Shown: in pieces, positions 12,475 to 24,333 of the stretch
Numbering within the stretch: the first letter of the stretch is position 1
How the letters are laid out: each line of letters begins with the position of its first letter
NCBI GenBank assembly: GCA_007258455.2
Contig: VDFB02252616.1
Location: forward strand, 122,593,394 to 122,657,393
From: Sequoia sempervirens
Lineage: Eukaryota; Streptophyta; Pinopsida; Cupressales; Cupressaceae
Reading direction: 5' to 3'
DNA length: 64,000 nt
Translations under genes and position numbers: made by a program
Notes under the pieces: model-generated
What the model saw: only the letters and a program-made list of their open reading frames with translations
What the model was told of the DNA's origin: nothing
The model's database searches: none

Positions 12475-13597
12475 TGTTGGAAATAGGAAACACTGAGAGG
12501 GGGAGTGAATCAGTGTTGAGAAAAAATTTAACTTTATTATTCTACGATTTAACTTACCTAACCATTCAATAAAAGAAACATGCATCAATAGAATGAAGAT
12601 AATCTCAACACCATAACGCCAAAAATTTTATGTATAAAACTTGTTAGGGGAAAAACCATGGTGGATGGCTAGTCCACAATATAATATGAGTATACCCAAA
12701 ATAAGAAGTACAAAATGGGAATGCACTTGCATTCAAGCTCATTGCCTAGAGCTCACTGCTCAAAATTGATAGGCTCACTTCCCTACAATGATTTGGAATA
12801 AATAAAAAAGATTGAATTGATGAAAATAGCATCCACAATGCCTAATTATAGTTCAAATTAAGCTTTGATGACAATATACTATCCTTTAGACTGATTTAAT
12901 AATTTTGCTCAAGTCTACACAAATCTCACTGCAAAAATATTAATGCACAAGTGATACTGTGCATAATCACCTAATCACTCTTCCTGACATTCGCAAAACA
13001 CCACCACACCTCTTTTCATATATCAAAATGATATATTGAATCTCTTATATATATCCGCATCTAGAAATAAAATCGCTATAGGTCGGCCTTGATAAAACTT
13101 GAAAATATTATCAACTACTGGCCCAAAATTACAATTGGATTTTCAGTGCAGATCTAACACCATCGGTCAGACTATAGTTGGGACCCATAATTAAATATTT
13201 AAACATAAAAAAAATTCAAATAATTTCACTTTACACATCCACAATGCATCATATTCACTAAGTTAGCTACAATGAATAGATAAATAGAAAACATCCTACC
13301 AGACCTCCAAGTTCATTCAATGACTAAAGCAACACCAAAAAATTTAGTAATAAGATAATGCATGTTTTTTCCAAGCAACCCCATGGATCCACAACTCAAA
13401 ATGATTATCCGATGAAGTAGATAGATTGATTGACTGACCAAATACCTTGTTCTTCAAATATTCTACTAGTAACATAGTATCTCACTTTATCTGTTGGAAT
13501 AACTAGATATAGATCTATGGACCATGGAAATGACTTCAGTTGCCATCAATGACAATAGTAGAAGCCAAAAAAAACTTCCCAAGACCATATTCTAATA
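12475..13597 (-). repeat. 5' LTR of the gag-only element
   Basis: It is the direct repeat partner of 5527-6648. It begins TGTTGGAAAT and ends ATATTCTAATA, a CA-to-TA decay of the expected CCAACA end, and is followed by the GGGTG duplication. The primer-binding site next to it identifies it as the 5' copy. Confidence 0.88.
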
Positions 13598-13602
13598 GGG
13601 TG

Positions 13603-16260
13603 TATTGGGGTTTGATTAAAGACCATAGGAGGGTTCACCACTAACCTAGGGCTTGGAAAGAAAAGAAATGTAAATGACATGCAAAACCTAACTAAATGAC
13701 CTAGGAAATGAAATTGAAAATTAGGATAACAAACTGAGAATGAATAGAAAGGTACCTAAAAGATAGATGAGGTCAAAACAAGCTCTAAAACCTTGAAATC
13801 TTGTTGTTTAATTAAAATTGGGACTCATACGCTAGTCTGGGTGATTTAGTTCCATACTAGGGTTTTTGTGCCAAAACTAGAATCTTATAGGGCTTTATCT
13901 ACATTAACTAAAATATGGAAAATGTGTTGTACTAGGATCCATACACCACAAGTGGCATATCAATCCCACTCTAACTTTTTGAAGGGTTAAGACCTAAATA
14001 TTTTTTCATTTCCCTACTCTTCCTTCCAAGCTTTGTTTCCTTGTTCAAAACCTTGATTTGCAACCTATAAGTGACATTCCATGAAGATAGCAACCTTGCT
14101 ATGACTTAATAACTTTCTTCAACCTTACAACCTAGTCTTCAAAGGATCTCCAAGTCTCAAGGCACCTAGATCTACCATAACACATGTAAAGAGAGAGAAA
14201 CTTGTTGGTTGTCAGGAAATGGAGGTTTTCCTTGGTCAAACCCCATTTAGGTAATTAAACTTTGTGATTAAACAATGAAATACAAACATGAAACATGAAA
14301 TATGAAATTTGAACAATGACACCTTGAATGATGTCTTGATATGTAAATCAACAATCTAACATGAAATGGCCATGTAGAATGTAGATCTTGATCTTGAATT
14401 GGATATGAAACAATTCTTGCAAATGGATCTTCAATGCTACCTCACAACACTAGGTCAACAATATGCTTTATTGTTGATAATCTTGACATGATAATAGATA
14501 TTGAATTGTTGCAACAAATGATGAAGAAATCTATCTTTGAATGCCTTAGAAATTCTCTTAAATATCCTTGAATACTCTTGTGAACTCTTGAATGCTCTTA
14601 TGAACTCAAATTTTCTATAAGGCATGCTTTCTTGGAATTCTTAGGTGAAAGTGAGTGAAATAACCTTGCATTTATACTTATTTATGTTGAATTTCCAAAA
14701 ATTACAACACTACAAGCCAAAATCAGATCTATGAAGATAAAATCCTACCAAAAGTTGAATTTAAATTAGGTCCTGACTAGAGTAGGACTCATATGCCCAA
14801 GGTGGCATATGAGTCACAGTGGCTCAAAATTGGGGCACACACTCCAAGACAGGTCTCGTTTAAGGAGAAATTAAAAATTAGGTCCCAAGACCTAGGTGGG
14901 ACTCATACGCCCAAGGTGGTATATGAGTCCCAATCCACTAAATCTAGTACACCTAGTCCAAAACATGGAATTATGATTGGTCATTTGATAAATGTCAAGA
15001 TTATCTCTAGAAAAATGCATTTAATAAAGCTTGCGGATACAAAATATGGCTAATTAAGGAATAGATAACCCCAATTAACTAATGAAGCCCTAGATTGGTG
15101 TGAAAGTGTTAGGATACACTTTACAACACCCTAAATAAGGCACCATTAGGTGTTTACAAGGTATAGACACTTAAAAATGTCCTAAATGATACTACACACT
15201 CAAAACTGATATAATAACATCATTTTGTCCTTAATTTCATCCTCTTTTTACCTATTTGATTAAATTAACCTAGTTATTTAATTGAATGCATCATTTTCAT
15301 CTATTAATCTAATTGACCTAATTGGGTTAATTCACCCCCCTCTCATACTAACATGTCACCTTGTTAAATTGAATTAAATCAAATTATTCAATTTAACCCC
15401 TACATCATCTTATTTAATTAAACATTTTAAAACTATTTAATTAAATGTCATATATTGCATTCTCCTTTTCATTTAATCAGTTATTTAATGAATATCATAT
15501 TATTCTTCATCTTTCACATTCAAATTTAATTTTAATTAATTAAATTGCTAATTTCACTCCATCCACTTGCATTGAGAATATTCCAAAGGAATATTCTCCT
15601 ATTTGGCTCCAAAATTGGAATGATTTCTTTCAAACAAACTTTGTAACAAACTTTCAAAGTTGTTACAAAGTGTTTCTGTTGAAATTCAACCCTTGATGCT
15701 TTTCTTGATCCATGTTCAAAATTTTATTCTCATCCATTGATGAGAATCCTTAATCCATGTTTCACCCTCCTTTTCATCTTGACCATTGATTGATCAAATC
15801 AATCTAAGCCCTTGATTTTTCATTTTCTTTCCTATAAACATATCCCTATTTGGAGAGAAATGGATCCATCTTTTGATAAAAAAATTATGCTATTGAAATT
15901 CATATTCACTTGCAACCATATTTCATATTTTGATAGCATTTTAGTATACTATTCATCCATTTAGCTTAAACATTCATTAATGGCTTCCATGGTAACTTAG
16001 TTTGCATACATTTTAGTATAGTTTTCTTTAAAATGGATTTCATCTTTGAGCTTTGTTTACATTTAGCATATATTGCATTCATTTTATCAAGCATTTAGCA
16101 ATAATATCATCAAGTTAAACTAGTTTTACATCACATTTTGCACCATATCTCATCGGTTTCATCAATTTTCTTCAATAAAATTGAATGGAACAAGCACATT
16201 ATCCAAGGGGTTGGGAAAGGGTCACCATTCCACATCAATGCTACACCACTCCCCCAATAG
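13603..16260. repeat. Retroelement-type non-coding region, possible old LTR or leader
   Basis: Together with 4.9-5.5 kb this is the DNA into which the gag-only element inserted. It has no coding. It carries recurring short inverted repeats based on ACTCATATGCC...GGCATATGAGT (14786-14815, 14898-14931, weaker copies near 13.83 and 13.93 kb). It also has TA-rich tracts, a possible TATA-like CCTATAAACATA near 15.83 kb, and a candidate LTR-style start TGTTAGGATACAC near 15.11 kb. No partner LTR was found, so the boundaries are open. Confidence 0.3.
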
Positions 16261-19200
16261 GATAAGTTTCAGAGTCTTAAAGTAGGTTTCCATTTTTTTT
16301 GTGTTCATGTTAGTTTAATGGGTCTTAGTCTTTAATCAATTTCAAATATATTATAGGGATTAAAGCTTAGGGGATTAAATAGGGTTTAAATCTATATGGA
16401 TCTTGTCTATTTGGTTCACATTATGACATTGGTCACATTTTGGATCTAGAAGGAGGGTCATACTAATTGAATCTCTAATGAATTTCTCTTTAGATTCTTG
16501 TTTTCTTATGTTTGTAGATTCATCAATTCTATTGATGGATTCTACAACACATCGAAGATGCATTGCTATATAGTGATGTAGTTTGGTTTGATTTTAGTGA
16601 CACACAATAAATTTAGCGACATGTGATTTAATTTTGTCATGACATATTTAAAATAGTGAGACTAAATTGATTTCTATTTGCATTATGAATTTTATTATAG
16701 TGACACATTTGATATAGTGATGTTATGATGTCATTGTATACTATAGAGGGATGCATCTAATTTTTCAATATAGTGACACACTTTTGATATGACAACTCAT
16801 TTGAAGAAATTCATTGACACAATTGATTTCAATGCAACTTTTGACTTGCAAACAAAAAAAAAACTAAATTTTGACATGTGCTTTAAATTTTTTATTTCAT
16901 CTAATTTCTAAAATGTCACTAGCTTCTATTTTTTGTTTTTGAGGTTCACTAGTTTTGCAGATTTTGGAAAAAGTAGGAAATTATTTACCCCAACTTGTTG
17001 GGGTCATAACTTTATAATTGGTGCTTGAAATTTGAATTTGCTTGCACCATTGGAAAGGTATCCAAAGGTCCTAATTCAATCCCTAAAAATAAATTCCTTT
17101 GGAAATCAATTTTTAGGGATCAATGCAAGCAAAGGCCTCCAAAAACATGATTTACTAGAACATAGAAAAAATCAAAAAATTTGAAAATTTTGAATTTTGG
17201 TTTTTCTTAGTTCTAGTTATTGTAAAAGGTTTTTGGAACTTGGGGGATGATATAACCCCTCATATGTTACTTCTTTTCATGTTTTAGGACCACTATACTT
17301 CCATTGGGTTTTAAAACATACACTTTTAGGACAACTAGCTTTCAATTGGGCTTGAATTTCACTTTCAAAGTTGGTTAAAATTGGACCCACATGTCCTCAT
17401 TTTGCAATATCAATTTAAAATTGAAAAAAATAATCAAACACTTTCATTTGGTGCTTAAAATGAACTAATTTTTATTTGCAAGGTTAAAATGAATAATTTC
17501 TTGCTTTTCTTCTATGTATTCTTTGTGCATAACCACTCCCCTTGTGCTTTGTGCAATGTTGGATGAAAAGAAACACAAAAGTATACTTTCTTTTCTTGTG
17601 CTTACTTAGAGTGTGCATCCTCTCCCCTCATGCCTTTTGGCAATCTTGGGTGATGAAAAGCATCTTAAGTGCATTTTGTACATTGTGTTACATTTAGAGG
17701 GCCTACCCCCAACTTGTGAGAGGGAACAACCCAAGTGGTACTTTCATTTTGGTCTGCTATATAAATAATTGGTGTGAAAAAATTCATTAACTAGCTGGTG
17801 TGAATGATTTATACTGATGAATGGCTCCCTTAATATCCATGTGATACATAAAAAACATTAGATTTTTCTATGGGCTAGGAGGCCTCTTAATTGAGTGAAT
17901 TGTCACATGTATAGACACTAGTTTATCCTAAAAATCCTGATTAAGAACCTTTGTTAGTTGTGGCTCACCAATTTTATCTCTAAAGCATATTTTAAGGTAG
18001 TGCATTGGAATAGAATTGTTCCAAGAAGTTACTTACCATGTTTAGTTTTTGGTTGAGGCAATAAAGAAAATGGGGAAGGGACTCCTTTTCTTGGCATGTC
18101 AAGAAGGTAAATTTCCTTGACTTAGCCTATTTGTCCATTCCATCTTCACAAATTAATCATCTCTTAGGGGATGATGGTAAGCCTACTATGAAATACGTAA
18201 CCAGTAAAGCTAGGGATTTTATATTTCTTGTGAGTCAATTTAATACTTTTCTTGGTTCTGAAACATCTCAAACACACATCAACTCATTTTCAAACTTCAA
18301 ACCCTTTGGATTAAGTATGGATACCTTTTGAAAAGTCCTAATATTGATGCATGTCCTTAGGATTCTATACTTAGAGGCTTATAAGTATTTTATCTTATAT
18401 CTAAATCCACACTTTTCAAAGTTAACCTTGGGAACTATGATCTTAGCTTCATGATTTTCACATGATGGACTTTGTGAAATTAGGGATACTTTTGGAATAG
18501 ACATTTTAGTTTGAATATTAATTAAGAATTTCTTGATGTGCTAATGAAAAAAAGTCACTTAAACAAATATTAAATCAAATTAATGCCCCTCATTGATGCA
18601 TGTGCAAACTTTGACTCCACAAAAAAAGAAAATTGAGACAAGAAAAATATTGCAAAACATTGAGTTTGAAATCATTGAGCTCTATTGTCAAAATCATTGG
18701 GTTCTATTTCCACATTTATTTCATTGACTTCTATTTTACCAAAAAATTTGTGTTCTTAGGGTATCATCACTTATAGGTATAGTATTTTTCTCACTACCTT
18801 GGTCTTGAAAAATGAAGGTTCATTCTAGGGTAACATTTTGAGTCAAACATTTTATCCACCCTTTTTCACATTTGACACTTCACTTCACCAAACTTTGTGA
18901 ACTTTTGAAACACACCAACATTGTAGAACTAGACATCTATCAACCCAAACCCTAACCTAGCTCATTTGTGTGTGAAATGGATCCTTTTCCATGCATTTAG
19001 TTAAGTGACTTATCACCTTTGTGGACTAGTTTATATTGAAAGGTCACAAATCTACCTTGAAAGATTTACAAGTTGACTTTCATCTTTATCTATGATACCA
19101 AAACAATCAAACCTATAGTCCAAAGTGTTGTCCCAAAATATTGCAAAGATCACTCCCCATATCATTCAAATTTTTATCTCCCTTTCACATCATTGATTTA

Positions 19201-19332
19201 AAATGACTTAGAGGGTCCCTTCTACAAAAATTTGAGTCAACTAGAGAGTTTCAAAACTATAAATCTCAACACACTTCTCCCATCATTGACCCACAATTTA
19301 TGGTTACAACAAGATCATAACACAAGAGAATC
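16261..19332. other. Non-coding, possible retroelement leader
   Basis: AT-rich, with no open frame above about 66 codons that looks like protein. There is a weak ~110 bp internal duplication around 17.52-17.71 kb. It precedes the gag start at 19333 and may be that element's long untranslated leader, but no primer-binding site was found. Confidence 0.3.
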
Positions 19333-20060
19333 ATGGAAGAAACCAAAGTCCCATCCACCACAAGTTATTAAAACTCACAAGAATTCAATCCAAAGAGTCA
19401 TTCTACCCCCTCACAACAACCCCAAGATCCATTGGGACCATATGAGGTAGAATATGTCACAAACAATCCATCTAAGCTTACTAAAGAAGAAATACTTTAG
19501 TATAAACAAGAACATCAAGCCTTAGAGAAAGTGTCTTCAATTCCCCCATATTTTGTCACACAAACCTTGGCACAAGGCTTGAATCCATCTATGATTCAAC
19601 CAACTCCATCCCTTGTGCCAAGTCAACCATTAACATCTAATCTTGCAACTAGACTAGGAACCAACCTTTGTCTCACTTCATGTCTAGGAAAAAAAACAAA
19701 TTTGGGTATTCACAACATGACTATTCCATTAACCACCAACCTTCCCCAAAACACAATTTGGACACCAACATTTGGAAAACCACTTTCATTCCATTATGCC
19801 ACAACAACCTTGACATTTCGAGTGCAACCATCTTCATCCATCACCAGAAATTCCCCAAGTGTGCCTAAAATTGCACAAGGTAATGTGAACTAAGTGCCTC
19901 AAGTGGGACAATAAGGGAAAGTTAACACTCTCAGTCAAATTCAACCCTTAACAAGTGGTTCCAACAACCCCATTGAAACATCAAAATAAGTGGTTACCCA
20001 AAGTAATAAAGTCAATCCACCATCAACATCAAACCCATCTATCATAAATCCAAATCAAAA
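19333..20060 (+). pseudogene. gag gene of an LTR retrotransposon, N-terminal part
   Basis: One frame runs from the ATG at 19333 to 20060, interrupted by TAA, TAG and TAA-type stops at a few codons. Composition is Asn/Pro/Gln/Ser/Thr-rich, typical of the disordered N-terminal part of some plant gypsy Gags (SSIPPYFVTQTLAQGLN, NPSIINPNQN). The frame is cut exactly where the CACTA element starts (20061) and resumes in the same phase at 58012 after the AAA duplication. This is strong evidence that the two halves were once contiguous. The start codon is chosen because the coding signal begins there; an earlier start in the leader cannot be excluded. Confidence 0.7.
20058..20060. repeat. Left 3-bp target-site duplication AAA of the CACTA element
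   Basis: AAA precedes the CACTA terminus at 20061 and AAA follows the other terminus at 58009-58011. CACTA transposons duplicate 3 bp. The motif is short, so the support comes mainly from the restored gag frame. Confidence 0.75.
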
Positions 20061-20514
20061 CACTACTGAATTTGACTCCATTTTATAACAAGAATTCATT
20101 AGTCGTTCGACAAACATTTGTCGAACAATTGATGAATTCACAAAATAATTTTCATCACCATTTTTTTGTCAAAATTCCAATGATGAATTAAACGTCAAAA
20201 TAATGACACAGGTTCGTAGGTCATCGGCATCATAAAATGACTTAGATGTTCATCGGAATATCAACGATAATTTCATGTATCCACTGATGAATTATAACCA
20301 AAATGCAATTGCAATGGCTCTTTTGAAGTGTTGAAACAACACCAGAAATTCATCAACATTTCAATGAAATGGGAAAGGAGTTGCCATGAAGAATTTTTCA
20401 TAGCTATAGAAATTTCGTCAAACCTTTTTGATGATTCATCGATGGCCTTCATCAAAATTATGACAAAATAATGCAATTTTTTTTTTAAAAATAGTCGTTG
20501 ATATGTACCATCAT
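20061..20514. repeat. Left terminal and subterminal region of the CACTA element
   Basis: It starts with the terminal inverted repeat. At 20105-20126 is a perfect palindrome with arms GTTCGACAAA and TTTGTCGAAC. Many TCGTCA, CATCGA and TGATGAATT variants follow. The 13-mer GTTCGACAAACAT recurs in the related end at 63546-63558. Clustered short motifs near both ends are the usual binding sites of CACTA-encoded TNPA-type proteins. Confidence 0.6.
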
Positions 20515-20872
20515 GGAGACTCCTAGAAATGACCACTGAAGCCAACCCATTAGTGAGAGATCAATCATCAACATAGGATAGAAAACTCACTTTGATAGTC
20601 CATGTCTTATCAATGACTTCTGTTGGCAAGACAGATCCAATGTCACACAATCTGACCTCTTTAGGAGTTTTAAATAGAACTACACCATGTCATTGTGGAG
20701 AGTCTTGATGATGACCACCAAATCCAACCCATCAATGAGAGATCAATCATCAACACATGATAGAAAACTCACTCTGACACTCCATGTCTTGACGATGACT
20801 TCCATTGGGAAGAAAAATCCAATGTCACATTAATCTGACCTCTTTAGGAGTTTTGAACACTATTGGTTATTA
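20515..20872. repeat. Tandem duplication, 182 bp unit
   Basis: Copy 1 starts at 20515 (GGAGACTCCTAGAAATGACC) and copy 2 at 20697 (GGAGAGTCTTGATGATGACC). Both end with TCTGACCTCTTTAGGAGTTTT. No coding signal is visible. Confidence 0.75.
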
Positions 20873-22761
20873 GCAAGACATTCTGAGGGTCTCGCTGATT
20901 AAACAATTATCTAAGATGAACTAAACAAATGGAACCTATTAATTTTCTTATTTTTGGGTTCTTTAAATCATAGAATAGATACCATATTCTTGTGTATAAT
21001 GTACTTATATTCAGATTTGAATTCAAGACCAATTGTCATTGTACATTCCATTTTACTTGCATAGATTATTCTATAAGCAATATATTAATAATGCCAAATG
21101 ACTTATGGTGTTGTACAACTCTACCTATCATCACATCTCTATTGTTCCCCCCTAGAGAATCCTACAAATACAAGTTTACAATACCAAGTCAAAAAATATG
21201 AAAAATACTTACTTCCATACAAATTAAATGATTATTCTTAGAATGGAAATTGTCTAATCACAACAATTCCATGAAAGGTTATCCATGATTCATAAGAGAT
21301 GACTGATCATACATACAAACTAAAATATGCATAGAAAAGCATTACACTTGAGAACAACCAAGGGCTAACAAGGGAAGGAGTTAAGAAATGTCTAGATTGA
21401 AGAGAAAATGTGTAGGGAAAATGTTGAGCAATGTCAAGAGAATAGAGCTTGTAGAACATATTCTTAACCTAATCAAGCTCTTGAACAACTTAAACAAAAG
21501 TAAAATACTATCACATACATGAGACATGTAATGGACTTCCAATATCTGTCTATTTTTTCATTAATGCAGAGGTAGGTATAGGAGAAATAATTATAATTGT
21601 AACACTATTCATAGTCCAGTAAATTATGTTCATAATTTGTGCTCAATGGATCTTAGTTTTATCATTATAATTCCCATCTAATACCATATTTTAATCTAGG
21701 GTTCAACTATCTCATATCTAAAGAAGCACCTTCAATTAACCATTTAAAGCACTATAAAATAAGGTAATACTTTTACTTGAGAAAGATTAGGTACACTTGT
21801 AGGATTAAAGTTCTCGCAATCATCAGGATTTATTGGTACACAAACACAACTTGCAACATATGAAGCAATTGATGACTACAAGTTAGTGAAATGGCACTTA
21901 ATATGTGACTGGTTTGCAAATTGATTGGTAGAAAATAAGGTTACAAACAAATCTACATAAAAAATTATGAGGACAATCTACTATAATCATCAAAATTGAT
22001 GAAAAGTGCAAAGGAAAGAGTCGAGCTACATCTCTGGAGCCTAAAAAAAACACATGCAAGAAAAATAAAAAAAATAAAAAACTAAGTTTTTGGATGAATA
22101 CAAAATGGTACCTTCAGCAAGTGATTCATATGCTTTCACACTTGATGGGACATTAAGAAGATTTTAGTCTTCCTCTATGACAGTAACAACTTACAGAAAA
22201 AACCTAGAAACCAATATTATATACCTCCATGTCTAGCTGAGGGTAGGTATAAGAGAAAAAAAATCCCTCAATGCAATGCCGAAAAATATCAATGTGTGTG
22301 TAGGTTTGTATTACTCAAAATATCATTTCACTTCCTAAGGAAAAATAAAAAAGTGATGTTTTAAATTTCAATCTTCACATAGGCTCCCTTATTACTACAC
22401 ATGCTTTTACAAGCATTATTCAAGATCTAAACTATTCAAATATTAAGGATTTAATTAGCTATAAGATGGAAAGTTTTTATTTAGACATAATCCATCATCT
22501 TTTACATATCTTTATTCACTCTTAGGGCTTTAGATAAATTTGTGTAAATGAGACAAAAATGTGAATCTTTTATGAAAAAGAAAATTCTTAAAAGGAGGGG
22601 GGACAAAGCAAAGGGTGGGGTGCAAGAGAATGCTTGAATGTATAGCAAAGTATAACATTTTAATCATTATAACAATGAAACGAATCTTCAGTTTGAAGCA
22701 TTAATATCATTTAGAACATTTATGATCAAGAATGAATGTAAGTAGAGAAACTTTTGCATAC
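20873..22761. other. Non-coding interior of the CACTA element
   Basis: AT-rich. I looked for further RPN8 exons downstream of the exon at 22762-22885 on the minus strand and found none. Nothing else is recognised. Confidence 0.4.
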
Positions 22762-22885
22762 ATGCAGATGGTACAAAATTTCATGGTTAAGTGGAAGCCT
22801 CCCATCAACAACAAGATCCAAATATTTGTGTATCTATCTCAATCGAGCCTCTAAACCCTTCAAAGTTCTCAATTTTTCCACTAAC
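22762..22885 (-). pseudogene. RPN8: Captured exon of 26S proteasome subunit RPN8
   Basis: On the minus strand the segment translates as a stretch containing LKGLEARLR, stop, [23 protein letters not shown]. This closely follows plant RPN8 (PSMD7 orthologue, an MPN-domain non-ATPase subunit of the proteasome lid), where the family has [31 protein letters not shown]. The 124 bp unit is bounded by an AG acceptor (TAACAG) and a GT donor (GTATGC), so it looks like one whole exon. A TAG replaces the Glu codon expected after LR. No flanking RPN8 exons were found within about 2 kb on either side. It is best read as a host-gene fragment captured by the CACTA element. It lies on the same strand as the transposon genes. 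Confidence 0.7.
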
Positions 22886-23704
22886 CTGTTATGCACAAAA
22901 GTCAAATTTTAGAGTTATGTCACCAATAAAAAATAAATAAATAGAGATTTGAAACCAAATCCACACACAACACAATGTGGTATTCATACAAATCCATACA
23001 AACAAACTAAACTCAGAACATTGAATGGAAACGACTTCAAATTATGATGCAGAGCATGGATTTAGGGTATAAAAAATCATTTTTCTGCCACCATAGTGAA
23101 AATTTAGCACTTTCTTTCATCTTTGCATATTGGTTTGATGCTTCAAATGATGCATTTCTTATATTGAAAAGTGCATTACCTTATTGAGTTTCTCTTTGTT
23201 TTGAGAATAGTTTAATATTATCTACTTAACATAGCCAACGACATGATGGTGGAAGCTCATTTGGCCCCTCCCCCCCTCACATCACTCTCAATTCCCCATA
23301 CCCAATCATATAATATTAATCATTCATTTATCCATTAATAACATATAAAATTCATTCATTAACATATAACATTCATTAATTAACATATTCACATTCATTC
23401 ATTAACATATAATATTCATTCTTTCAGTTTTTATATTATCAAAAATATGGTTGTCATGATATGATTACAATCACTTTTTGTTTCTTTTCTAAATTTAAAA
23501 AAATCTAAAGTGGAGTATCATTTTCTAAATCATCTATGCCCCCTTTAGTTGTTCTACCCTCTGCTCGTGATCTTAATGTATGCCTACTCATTTGCTCATG
23601 TTGTGGACGCTGCTACAAGGGGGGGTTTGCTACAATAACAAAGAAATGTTAAATTGATATGTTTTATTATTATTATTACAAGTATTTCATTAATTAAAAT
23701 AAAA
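22886..23704. other. Non-coding interior of the CACTA element
   Basis: AT-rich with a short ACATATAA.ATTCATTCATTAAC repeat near 23.32-23.42 kb. No coding signal is seen. Confidence 0.35.
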
Positions 23705-24194
23705 TTAGAGTGGTTCTCTTTATTTGATGGGTCCACATCATGTTCCTAAACTTTTTTTATAGACTCATGCTCAACATGCTAAACACCCTCTAAATACTGA
23801 TCTGTAGTTGAAACACAAAAGGAAACATTAATTAATACATCAATTAAAATTAAATATATTTAAAAGAACATTAGAGTGGTCCTATTTACCTAATTGGGCC
23901 ACATCATGTTCTCAATCTTCTCTAGCCTAATCATGATCAACACATTGATCACACTCTACATGCTCTAAAGTTGAAACATGAAAGGTTACATTAATTAGTA
24001 CACCAATTGCAATTAAATATGTTTACAAGAAATTTAGAGTGGTCCTCTTTACCTGATGGGGCCACATCATGTTCTTGATCTTCTCTAGCTTGATCATGCT
24101 CAACATGTTGATCACACTCTACATTCTCTAAAGTACCAGGATGTACACCATGACCTTCATCTGCAGGTTGTGCTCCACCCTCACCAGGTTGCAT
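23705..24194 (-). repeat. Triplicated exon-intron unit at the 3' end of the Transposase_24-like gene
   Basis: Three tandem copies of about 162-166 bp start at 23705, 23871 and 24033 (TTAGAGTGGT.CT). On the minus strand each holds an exon-like segment encoding an acidic His/Asp/Glu-rich peptide (ECDQHVEHDQAREDQEHD in the best copy) followed by a GT donor and an AT-rich intron-like spacer. The rightmost copy is open through 24194-23991. The other two have decayed. Confidence 0.6.
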
Positions 24195-24333
24195 TCCAAT
24201 GTCATGTGCAGTATTATCATTGCTTGAATGTTATAAAAAAATAGGCATGTAATTACTTTATGGTGGAAATTAATGTTAATATATTGTACAAGTATTGAAT
24301 TTTAAATAAACTTTATTGAGTTTATTTACCTAT

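Larger units (their letters stand above)
5527..13597 (-). mobile_element. Complete non-autonomous LTR retrotransposon with gag-only coding
   Basis: This 8.07 kb element has two direct ~1.12 kb LTRs, a 5-bp target duplication, a primer-binding site at 12461-12474 and a polypurine tract at 6649-6660. All agree on minus-strand orientation. The internal 5.8 kb carries only a long decayed gag-like polyprotein: coiled coil, zinc knuckles, globular domain, charged linker, second coiled coil. I found no protease DTG/DSG motif, no YxDD-type reverse transcriptase box, no RNase H and no integrase HHCC or DDE signature on either strand. It fits the gag-only (TR-GAG/LARD) class, which relies on another element for reverse transcription. 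The tRNA-iMet-type primer site and paired polypurine tracts are reminiscent of Copia/Sirevirus elements, but without pol the lineage is undecided. Confidence 0.85.

Noticed and set aside
22762..22885. A functional RPN8 gene
   Set aside because: Only one exon is recognisable, it has an in-frame TAG, and neighbouring exons are absent.
23280..23430. A CRISPR-like array of ATTCATTAACATATAA units
   Set aside because: Units are short, irregular and AT-rich with no unique spacers, and the context is plant nuclear DNA.
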